Assembly (NCBI GenBank): GCA_041905785.1
Contig: JAYRKJ010000001.1
Coordinates: forward strand, 186,001-250,000
DNA length: 64,000 nt
Source: Roseateles_B sp041905785
GTDB taxonomy: Bacteria > Pseudomonadota > Gammaproteobacteria > Burkholderiales > Burkholderiaceae_C
Reading direction: 5' to 3'
In this document: piece by piece, positions 54,890 through 62,133 of the stretch
How positions within the stretch are numbered: position 1 is the stretch's first letter
Layout of the letters: every line of letters starts with the position of its first letter
Program-made: the position numbers and the translations under genes
Notes under the pieces: generated by a model
The model's input: only the letters and a program-made list of their open reading frames with translations
What the model was told of the DNA's origin: nothing
The model's database searches: none

Positions 54890-55678
54890 ATGAGCAAGAT
54901 CCACCCCACCGCCATCGTCGACCCCAAGGCCGAGCTGGACAGCTCGGTCGAGGTCGGTGCCTACACCCTCATCGGGCCGGGCGTGAAGATCGGTGCCGGC
55001 ACGCGCATCGGCCCGCACTGCGTGCTGGAAGGTCCGACCACCATCGGCCGGGACAACCAGTTCTTCCAGTTCAGCTCGATCGGCGCCGCGCCCCAGGACA
55101 AGAAGTACGCCGGCGAGCCCACGCAGCTGATCGTGGGGGACCGCAACGTCGTGCGCGAGTTTTGCACCTTCAACCGCGGCACCTCGCAGGACGCCGGCAT
55201 CACCCGCGTGGGCGATGACAACTGGATCATGGCCTACGTCCACCTGGCCCATGACTGCATCGTCGGCAACAAGACCATCTTCGCCAACAACGCGCAGCTG
55301 GCCGGCCATGTTCACGTGGGCGACTGGGCCATCCTGGGCGGCTTCACGGTCGTGCACCAGTTCGTGCACATCGGCGCGCACAGCATGACGGGCATGGGCT
55401 CCATCCTCTTCCAGGACCTGCCGCCCTTCATCATGGCCGCCGGCAACACCGCCGAGGCCCGCAGCTTCAACCTCGAAGGCCTCAAGCGCCGCGGCTTCAC
55501 GCCCGAGCAGCTCAATGCCGTCAAGCAGATGTACCGCATTCTCTACCGCCGCGGCCTCACCGTCGACCAGGCCAAGATGGAGATGATGGTCCTGCAGGGT
55601 GAGCAGACGGAGGCCCGCGACACCATCCAGCTCATGCTGGACTTCCTCAACACCGCCACGCGCGGCATCATCCGCTGA
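54890..55678 (+). CDS. lpxA: UDP-N-acetylglucosamine O-acyltransferase
   Basis: A 262-residue hexapeptide-repeat enzyme, first step of lipid A synthesis. Left-handed beta-helix repeats (SSVEVGAYTLIGPGVKIG, AHDCIVGNKTIFANNAQLAGHVHVG) and the C-terminal helical domain (GFTPEQLNAVKQMYRILYRRGL) are complete. Start ATG at 54890 is 58 bases after fabZ. Chain-length preference of the acyl group cannot be told. Confidence 0.97.
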   Translation: MSKIHPTAIVDPKAELDSSVEVGAYTLIGPGVKIGAGTRIGPHCVLEGPTTIGRDNQFFQFSSIGAAPQDKKYAGEPTQLIVGDRNVVREFCTFNRGTSQDAGITRVGDDNWIMAYVHLAHDCIVGNKTIFANNAQLAGHVHVGDWAILGGFTVVHQFVHIGAHSMTGMGSILFQDLPPFIMAAGNTAEARSFNLEGLKRRGFTPEQLNAVKQMYRILYRRGLTVDQAKMEMMVLQGEQTEARDTIQLMLDFLNTATRGIIR

Positions 55679-55680
55679 CC

Positions 55681-56826
55681 ATGGCTGAGGCCGCGCCCCG
55701 CCTCAGCCTGGTGGCCGGCGAGGCCTCCGGCGATCTGCTCGGTGGCCTGCTGCTGGCGGGGCTGCGTGCGCGCTGGCCGGCGCTGAAGGCCGCCGGCATC
55801 GGCGGCCCGCGCATGGCCGCGCAGGGCTTCGAGGCCTGGTGGCCGCACCACAAGCTCTCGGTCTTCGGTTATGTCGATGCGCTGCTGCACCTGCGCGAGA
55901 TCCTGGGCATCCGCAAGGCCCTGGGCGAGCGCCTGCTGGCCGATCCGCCGCAGGCCTTCATCGGCATCGATGCGCCGGACTTCAATTTCGCGCTTGAGGC
56001 CAAGCTCAAGGCCGCGGGCATCAAGAGCATCCATTTCGTCTGCCCTTCGATCTGGGCCTGGCGCGCCGAGCGTGTGAACAAGATCCGCGCCTCGACCGAC
56101 CACGTGCTGTGCCTCTTCCCCTTCGAGCCCGCGCTGCTGGCCAAGGCGGGCATCGCCGCGAGCTATGTCGGCCATCCGCTGGCGGACCACATCCCCATGG
56201 AGCCGCCCCGGGCCGCGGCCCGCGTCAAGCTGGGTCTGGAGGAGGGTGACACCGTCGTGGCCCTGCTGCCGGGCAGCCGCAAGAGCGAGATCCGCTACAT
56301 CGCCGAACCCCTGCTGCAGGCTGCCGCGCTGATGAGCCGGGCGCGACCAGGCCTGCGCTTCGTGATGCCGGTCGTGCCGGGACTGCGGGATCTCGTCCAG
56401 CCCCTGGTCCGCAAGCACGCGGCAGGGCTGGATCTGCAGCTGCTGGACGGGCAGTCGCACGAGGCCCTGGCCGCCTGCGACATCACCCTCGTGGCCAGCG
56501 GCACGGCCACGCTGGAGGCGGCCCTGTTCAAGCGGCCCATGGTGATCGCCTACCGCATGCATGCGCTGAACTGGTGGCGCATCCGGGCCAAGCGCCTGCA
56601 ACCCTGGGTGGGCCTGCCCAATGTGCTGGCCGGCCGCTTCGTGGTGCCCGAGCTGCTGCAGCACGAGTGCACGCCCGAGGCCCTGGCCCGCGAAGGCCTG
56701 GCCTGGCTGGACGACCCGGCGCGCTGCGAGGCGGCTGTCGCCACCTTCCGAGAGCAACACCTGACCCTGCGCTGCAACACCGCGCAGCGGGCCGCCGATG
56801 CCATCGCGCAAGTCCTCGCGTCCTGA
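55681..56826 (+). CDS. lpxB: Lipid A disaccharide synthase
   Basis: A 381-residue GT-B glycosyltransferase (family GT19) joining UDP-diacylglucosamine and lipid X. Signatures: LSLVAGEASGDLLGGLLLAGL, IDAPDFNFALEAKLKAAGIKSIHFVCPSIWAW-type region, LPGSRKSEI and ASGTATLEAALFKRPMVIAY. ATG two bases after the lpxA stop. The 3' end overlaps rnhB by 29 bases. Confidence 0.97.
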   Translation: MAEAAPRLSLVAGEASGDLLGGLLLAGLRARWPALKAAGIGGPRMAAQGFEAWWPHHKLSVFGYVDALLHLREILGIRKALGERLLADPPQAFIGIDAPDFNFALEAKLKAAGIKSIHFVCPSIWAWRAERVNKIRASTDHVLCLFPFEPALLAKAGIAASYVGHPLADHIPMEPPRAAARVKLGLEEGDTVVALLPGSRKSEIRYIAEPLLQAAALMSRARPGLRFVMPVVPGLRDLVQPLVRKHAAGLDLQLLDGQSHEALAACDITLVASGTATLEAALFKRPMVIAYRMHALNWWRIRAKRLQPWVGLPNVLAGRFVVPELLQHECTPEALAREGLAWLDDPARCEAAVATFREQHLTLRCNTAQRAADAIAQVLAS

Positions 56827-57424
56827 GCCCCCGCACCAGCTGGGTCTGCTGTGGGACGCGCCAGGCCTGATGGCCGGCGTGGACGAGGCCGGCCGCGGGC
56901 CCCTGGCCGGCCCGGTGGTGGCTGCCGCCGTCATCCTGGACGACGAGCACCCCATCGCCGGCCTGGCCGATTCCAAGGTGCTCAGCGAGAAGCGCCGCGA
57001 GCAGCTCTTCGACGAGATCCGTGCCAAGGCCCTGTGCTGCTGCATCGCCGAGGCCAGCGTCGAGGAGATCGACGAGCTCAACATCCTGCAGGCCACGATG
57101 CTGGCCATGCGCCGTGCCGTCGAGGGCCTGCGCCTGAAGCCTGCCAAGGTGCTGGTGGACGGCAACCGCCTGCCCACGCTCAAGATCCCTGCCGAGGCCA
57201 TCGTCAAGGGCGATGCGAAGGTGCAGGCCATCTCGGCCGCCTCTATCCTGGCCAAGGTCCATCGCGACCGGCTGTGCCTGCAGTGGCACGAGAGCCATCC
57301 CGAGTACGGCTTTGCCGGCCACAAGGGCTACCCCACCGCCGAACACCTGCAGGCCCTGCGCGAGCACGGCCTGACCCCCTGGCACCGCCGCAGCTTCGGC
57401 CCCGTGAAAGCACTCCTCGAATGA
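56798..57424 (+). CDS. rnhB: Ribonuclease HII
   Basis: A 208-residue RNase HII that nicks RNA-DNA hybrids and removes misincorporated ribonucleotides. The opening MAGVDEAGRGPLAGPVVAAA has the catalytic Asp29 and Glu30; DGNRLP and SAASILAKVHRD give further acidic and basic residues. The ATG at 56798 lies within lpxB; a shorter start at 56870 is possible but would clip the N-terminal strand. ATGA overlap with the next gene. Confidence 0.95.
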   Translation: MPSRKSSRPEPPHQLGLLWDAPGLMAGVDEAGRGPLAGPVVAAAVILDDEHPIAGLADSKVLSEKRREQLFDEIRAKALCCCIAEASVEEIDELNILQATMLAMRRAVEGLRLKPAKVLVDGNRLPTLKIPAEAIVKGDAKVQAISAASILAKVHRDRLCLQWHESHPEYGFAGHKGYPTAEHLQALREHGLTPWHRRSFGPVKALLE

Positions 57425-58203
57425 AGCCCCAGCTCCAGCACATCAGCGCCCGAGACAACCCCAAGCTGCAGCGCCTGCGCAAGCTGGCGCAGGAGGCCGC
57501 GGCCTACCGCAAGCTGGGCAGCGTCTGGCTGGAGGGGGACCATCTGGCGCGGGCCGCGCTGCAGCGCGGCTGCCGTCCTTCGATGGCGGTCATCACAGAA
57601 GCAGCCTGCCAGGACGCCGAACTGCTGGCCCTGGCCGAGCATGCGCCGCTGGTCCTGGTGGTCGGCGAGGCCCTGTTCCAGGGCCTCAGCGGCCTGGAGA
57701 GCCCAGCCCGCATGGGCTTCGAGATGGCCCTGCCGTCGGACGCCGTCCTGCAGCCGGGCGTGGATACCGTGGTGCTGGATCGCCTGCAGGACGCGGGCAA
57801 TGTCGGCACCATCCTGCGCAGCGCCGCGGCCATGGGCTTCCGCCAGATCGCCGCACTGAAGGGCACGGCCGCGCTGTGGTCGCAGAAAGTGCTGCGCGCC
57901 GGCATGGGCGCGCACTTCGGCCTGCGCCTGGTCGAGGGCCTGCAGCCCGCCGACCTCGATCGCCTGCAGCTGCCCCTGATCGCGACCAGCTCGCATGCTG
58001 AGCAAGAGCTCCACCGCGTGCAGCTCCCCAGCCCCTGCGCCTGGGTGATGGGCCACGAAGGGCAGGGCGTGCAGCCCGAGCTGATGCAGCGCTGCACCCT
58101 GACCGTGGGCATCCCCCAGCCCGGCGGCGAGGAATCGCTCAACGTTGGCAGCGCCGCCAGCATCTGCCTCTACGAGAGCGCTCGCCAACGGCTGCTGGCC
58201 TGA
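57421..58203 (+). CDS. TrmH/SpoU-family RNA 2'-O-methyltransferase
   Basis: A 260-residue SPOUT methyltransferase. The N-terminal substrate-binding domain (ARDNPKLQRLRKLAQEAAAYRKLGSVWLEGDHL) resembles the L30e-like domain of 23S rRNA methyltransferases. The knotted SPOUT domain has motif 1 LDRLQDAGNVGTILRSAAAMGF, motif 2 WVMGHEGQGV and motif 3 IPQPGGEESLNVGSAASICLYE. It methylates rRNA or tRNA ribose; which nucleotide is not certain (RlmB-like by layout). Last gene of the lpx cluster. Confidence 0.92.
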   Translation: MKPQLQHISARDNPKLQRLRKLAQEAAAYRKLGSVWLEGDHLARAALQRGCRPSMAVITEAACQDAELLALAEHAPLVLVVGEALFQGLSGLESPARMGFEMALPSDAVLQPGVDTVVLDRLQDAGNVGTILRSAAAMGFRQIAALKGTAALWSQKVLRAGMGAHFGLRLVEGLQPADLDRLQLPLIATSSHAEQELHRVQLPSPCAWVMGHEGQGVQPELMQRCTLTVGIPQPGGEESLNVGSAASICLYESARQRLLA

Positions 58204-58238
58204 CCCTCAGTCACCGATCACAGCGGCGTTGCTCTTAG

Positions 58239-58276
58239 AAAAGGAAAGGCCCGCTGCACCGCAGCCGGGCCTTTCC
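58239..58276 (-). terminator. Bidirectional hairpin terminator between the methyltransferase and ppsR
   Basis: GGAAAGGCCCG (58243-58253) pairs with CGGGCCTTTCC (58266-58276), with an inner CTGC/GCAG stem. Read on the minus strand it is followed by TTTTC, so it mainly serves ppsR; the hairpin also lies just behind the methyltransferase gene. Confidence 0.75.
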
Positions 58277-58281
58277 GCCCT

Positions 58282-58420
58282 GCACGGCACCCGAGGATCC
58301 GGCTTTGCCGGGCCTGCGGGTGCGCCCCCTTGAGGGGGCTCGCGAAGCGAGTAGGGGGTGAGCAGTAGCCCGGGCCTGCGGGTGCGCCCCCTGGGGGGCT
58401 CGCGAAGCGAGTAGGGGGGG
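58282..58420. repeat. Repeat cluster downstream of ppsR
   Basis: 58282-58329 matches 61962-62009 in inverted orientation at 45 of 48 positions. In addition the unit starting CGGGCCTGCGGGTGCGCC and ending GAAGCGAGTAGGGGG occurs twice in direct orientation, 58309-58359 and 58371-58417. Small hairpins (CTCGCGAAGCGAG, CCGGCTTTGCCGG) lie inside. Confidence 0.9.
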
Positions 58421-59242
58421 TCAATAGATCAGCCGATCGGGGCGGATGTCGCGCAGGATGGTGGTGGCGATTTCCTCGATGGACTTGTGCGTCGACGACA
58501 GCCAGGCGATGCCCTCGCGCTTCATCATGGTCTCGGCCTCGTTGACCTCGTAGCGGCAGTTGAGGATGTCGGCGTACTTGCTGCCGGGGCGGCGCTCGTT
58601 GCGGATCTGCGAGAGGCGCTCCGGGTCGATGGTCAGGCCGAAGCATTTGCGCTTGTGCGGGCTCAGGGTGGAGGGCAGCTTGCCGCGCTCGAAGTCCTCG
58701 GGGATCAGCGGGTAGTTGGCCGCCTTGATGCCGTGCTGCATGGCCAGATACAACGAGGTGGGCGTCTTGCCACAGCGGCTCACGCCCACGAGGATGACGT
58801 CGGCGGTGTCCAGGTTCTTGGCGGACTGCCCGTCATCGTGCGCCAGCGAGAAATTGATCGCCTCGATGCGGTCGTGGTACTCCTGGCTCTTGGCGACGTC
58901 CGAGAAGCGGCCCACGCGGTGGTTGGACTTGATCTGGAGCTCCTCCTCCAGCGGCGCGATGAAGGTGCCGAACATGTCCAGCACCAGCCCCTTGCACTGG
59001 GTGCGCACCACCTCCAGCACCTCGGTATTGACCAGGGTGGCGAAGACGATGACCCGCTGGCCTTCGCTTTCGCACAAGTCATTGATCTCGCGGACCACCT
59101 GTCTGGCCTTGTCCGCGCTGTCGACGAAAGGGCGGCGCACATGGCGGGGCTTGCCGCCGAACTGCGCCAGGATCGAGTTCCCGAAGGTTTCGGCGGTGAT
59201 CCCTGTGCCATCCGAGACGAAATACACGGTGCGATTGGGCAT
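58421..59242 (-). CDS. ppsR: PEP synthetase regulatory protein (kinase/pyrophosphorylase)
   Basis: A 273-residue DUF299 protein. The family uses ADP to phosphorylate and phosphate to dephosphorylate a Thr of PEP synthetase, switching it off and on. VFFVSDGTGITAETFG-type N terminus (TVYFVSDGTGITAETFGNSI) and the P-loop GVSRCGKTPTS are present. Start at MPNRTVYF; an in-frame ATG at 59284 is rejected because it would lie upstream of, or within, a TATGAT box. It diverges from its target ppsA. Confidence 0.97.
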   Translation of the reverse strand: MPNRTVYFVSDGTGITAETFGNSILAQFGGKPRHVRRPFVDSADKARQVVREINDLCESEGQRVIVFATLVNTEVLEVVRTQCKGLVLDMFGTFIAPLEEELQIKSNHRVGRFSDVAKSQEYHDRIEAINFSLAHDDGQSAKNLDTADVILVGVSRCGKTPTSLYLAMQHGIKAANYPLIPEDFERGKLPSTLSPHKRKCFGLTIDPERLSQIRNERRPGSKYADILNCRYEVNEAETMMKREGIAWLSSTHKSIEEIATTILRDIRPDRLIY

Positions 59243-59279
59243 GTCCTGTTTCTCCGCAAACCTGGTTTCGTGGTGTTCC

Positions 59280-59305
59280 ATCATAGAAGCTGATGCCCGT
59301 AGAAT
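59280..59305. promoter_or_regulatory. Back-to-back -10 boxes for ppsR and ppsA
   Basis: TATGAT on the minus strand (59285-59280) lies 38 bases before the ppsR ATG. TAGAAT on the plus strand (59300-59305) points towards ppsA with a leader of about 200 bases. Neither has a clear -35, suggesting activator help. The rest of the 273-base gap shows no gene. Confidence 0.5.
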
Positions 59306-59515
59306 CGGCCGCAATCGATCGCTGGAAATGCCACACCCGAGCGCCATGCCGCAGTTCCTCCTCCAAGCAGAATTCAGAAATGGTGGAGCCGCGCATGCCT
59401 TTCCCTGGGTGAAGTTCGCTGTCAGTGCTGCGCCGAAGGACGCGCCGCTCGCCCCCTGCGAGCCCGCTGCGCCCGGCGTGGGAGCCCCGGTTTCACAACA
59501 TCACGGAGTTTTCCC

Positions 59516-61924
59516 ATGTCCTCTCGCTTCGACGCGGCCGCCCTGGTCGTCCCGTTTGAGAATCTGAGAATGAGCGACGTCGAGGTCGTTGGCGGCAAGA
59601 ACGCCAGCCTCGGCGAAATGATCTCGCAGCTCGCCGCCTCCGGCGTGCGCGTGCCCGGCGGCTTTGCCACCACGGCCCATGCCTTCCGCGAGTTCCTGAA
59701 GTTCCAGGGTCTGGATGCGCGCATCCAGAAGCGTCTGGCCGACCTCAACACCGACGACGTCCGCGCGCTGGCCGAGGCCGGTGCCGAGATCCGCGGCTGG
59801 GTCGAGGCCCAGCCCTTCCCGGCGGACCTGGAGGCGGCCATCCGCAGCTCCTTCGCCGCACTGACGGCCGACAACCTCGACGCGACCTTCGCCGTGCGCT
59901 CCTCCGCCACGGCCGAGGATCTGCCCGACGCCTCCTTCGCCGGCCAGCAGGAGACCTTCCTGAACGTGCATGGCATCGAGGAAGTGCTGCACAAGATGAA
60001 GGAGGTCTTTGCCTCCCTCTACAACGACCGTGCCATCAGCTACCGCGTGCACAAGGGCTTTGCGCACAGCGAGGTGGCTCTGTCCGCGGGCGTGCAGCGC
60101 ATGGTGCGCTCCGACCTCGGCTCGGCCGGCGTGATGTTCACCATCGACACCGAGTCCGGCTTCAAGGACGTGGTCTTCATCACCTCCAGCTACGGCCTGG
60201 GCGAGACGGTGGTGCAGGGCGCCGTCAACCCTGACGAGTTCTACGTGCACAAGCCCGCGCTCACCAAGGGCAAGTTCCCGGTCATCCGCCGCAACCTGGG
60301 CTCCAAGCTGATCCGCATGGAATTCAGCACGCCCGAGGAGAAGGCCGCGACCAAGAAGCTGGTCAAGACCGTGGACACCGCCCCCGAGCAGCGCAACCGC
60401 TACTCGCTGAACGATGACGAGGTCATCGAGCTGGCCAAGTACGCGCTGATCATCGAGCAGCACTACGGCCGCCCCATGGACATCGAGTGGGGCCGCGACG
60501 GCGTCGACGGCAAGCTCTACATCCTGCAGGCCCGCCCCGAAACGGTGAAGAGCCAGGCCGAGGGCCAGGTCGAGCACCGCTACAAGCTCAAGGGCCACAG
60601 CGTGGTGCTGGCCGAGGGCCGCGCCATCGGCCAGAAGATCGGCACCGGCCCCGTGCGCCTGGTCCACAACATCGCCGAAATGGAGCGTGTGCAGCCTGGC
60701 GACGTGCTGGTCACGGACATGACCGACCCGAACTGGGAGCCGGTGATGAAGCGCGCCAGCGCCATCGTCACCAACCGCGGCGGCCGGACCTGCCATGCGG
60801 CCATCATCGCCCGCGAGCTGGGCATCCCGGCCGTGGTGGGCTGCGGTGACGCCACCGAGAAGCTCAAGGACGGCCAACTGGTCACCGTGGCCTGCTCGGA
60901 AGGCGACACCGGCCACATCTACGACGGCCTGCTGGAGACCGAGATCACCGAGGTGCACCGCGGCGAGATGCCGTACTGCCCCGTCAAGATCATGATGAAC
61001 GTGGGCAACCCGCAGCTGGCCTTCAACTTCGCCCAGATGCCGTCCAGCGGCGTGGGCCTGGCCCGCCTCGAGTTCATCATCAACAACAACATCGGCGTCC
61101 ACCCCAAGGCCATCTTGGACTATCCCAACATCGATGCCGACCTGAAGAAGGCTGTTGAGTCGGTCGCCCGCGGCCATGCCTCGCCGCGTGCCTTCTACGT
61201 GGACAAGCTGGCCGAGGGCATCGCCACCATCGCCGCGGCCTTCTTCCCGCGTCCGGTCATCGTTCGCCTCTCCGACTTCAAGAGCAACGAGTACCGCAAG
61301 CTGATCGGTGGCTCACGCTATGAGCCGGATGAAGAGAACCCCATGCTGGGCTTCCGCGGCGCCTCGCGCTACATCAGCGGCGAGTTCTCCGATGCCTTCG
61401 CCATGGAGTGCGAAGCCCTGAAGCGCGTGCGCAATGACATGGGCCTGACCAATGTCGAGATCATGGTGCCCTTCGTGCGCACCGTGCGCCAGGCCGAACG
61501 CGTGGTCGCCATGCTGGCCGAGCGCGGCCTCAAGCGCGCCGCCTCGGGCGGCACCGACGGCCTGCGCCTGATCATGATGTGCGAGGTGCCCAGCAACGCC
61601 ATCCTGGCCGAGCAGTTCCTGGAGCACTTCGACGGCATGTCCATCGGCTCCAACGACCTGACGCAGCTGACCCTGGGCCTGGACCGCGACTCCGGCCTGG
61701 AGCTGCTGGCCGGCGACTTCGACGAACGCGATTCGGCCGTCAAGGCGCTGATCTCCCGTGCCATCACGGCCTGCCGTGCCACCGGCAAGTACATCGGCAT
61801 CTGCGGCCAGGGCCCCAGCGACCACCCGGACTTCGCCGACTGGCTGGCGCAGGAGGGCATCGTGTCGATGTCCCTCAACCCCGATAGCGTCATTGACACC
61901 TGGCAACGCCTTGCCAAGCGTTGA
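59516..61924 (+). CDS. ppsA: Phosphoenolpyruvate synthase
   Basis: An 802-residue PEP synthase making PEP, AMP and phosphate from pyruvate and ATP for gluconeogenesis. The N-terminal ATP-grasp domain has VVGGKNASLGEM and FAVRSSATAEDLPDASFAGQQETF. The swivelling phospho-His domain has TNRGGRTCHAAIIARE, His427 being catalytic and Thr425 the PpsR target. The C-terminal PEP-binding barrel has GLARLEFIINNNIGVHP and the GICGQGPSDHPDFADWL Cys. GGAG is about 8 bases ahead of the ATG. Confidence 0.98.
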   Translation: MSSRFDAAALVVPFENLRMSDVEVVGGKNASLGEMISQLAASGVRVPGGFATTAHAFREFLKFQGLDARIQKRLADLNTDDVRALAEAGAEIRGWVEAQPFPADLEAAIRSSFAALTADNLDATFAVRSSATAEDLPDASFAGQQETFLNVHGIEEVLHKMKEVFASLYNDRAISYRVHKGFAHSEVALSAGVQRMVRSDLGSAGVMFTIDTESGFKDVVFITSSYGLGETVVQGAVNPDEFYVHKPALTKGKFPVIRRNLGSKLIRMEFSTPEEKAATKKLVKTVDTAPEQRNRYSLNDDEVIELAKYALIIEQHYGRPMDIEWGRDGVDGKLYILQARPETVKSQAEGQVEHRYKLKGHSVVLAEGRAIGQKIGTGPVRLVHNIAEMERVQPGDVLVTDMTDPNWEPVMKRASAIVTNRGGRTCHAAIIARELGIPAVVGCGDATEKLKDGQLVTVACSEGDTGHIYDGLLETEITEVHRGEMPYCPVKIMMNVGNPQLAFNFAQMPSSGVGLARLEFIINNNIGVHPKAILDYPNIDADLKKAVESVARGHASPRAFYVDKLAEGIATIAAAFFPRPVIVRLSDFKSNEYRKLIGGSRYEPDEENPMLGFRGASRYISGEFSDAFAMECEALKRVRNDMGLTNVEIMVPFVRTVRQAERVVAMLAERGLKRAASGGTDGLRLIMMCEVPSNAILAEQFLEHFDGMSIGSNDLTQLTLGLDRDSGLELLAGDFDERDSAVKALISRAITACRATGKYIGICGQGPSDHPDFADWLAQEGIVSMSLNPDSVIDTWQRLAKR

Positions 61925-62133
61925 CTGACTCCCCCCGTACCGGCTTCGCCGGCCCCCCTAGGGGGGCGCGCCCGTAGGCCCGGCAAAGCCGGATCCTCGG
62001 GCGCCGTGCGGGGCGCGACGCCTGCGGCTCGCGCATCCTGAGGCGGCTTGGGCTCAGCCGTGACCCTGAGAGCGGCTTTCGGCCGGGTTGATCTTGATGC
62101 GGCCGCCGGCCGCGCTCGCGCATCATTACTGCC
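61925..62133. repeat. Hairpin-rich gap with the inverted copy of the 48-bp repeat
   Basis: 61962-62009 is the reverse complement of 58282-58329 with three mismatches. CCGGC-TTC-GCCGG (61940-61952) and CCGGC-AAA-GCCGG (61980-61992) can form hairpins after ppsA but without a T-run. No gene is seen here. Confidence 0.9.
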
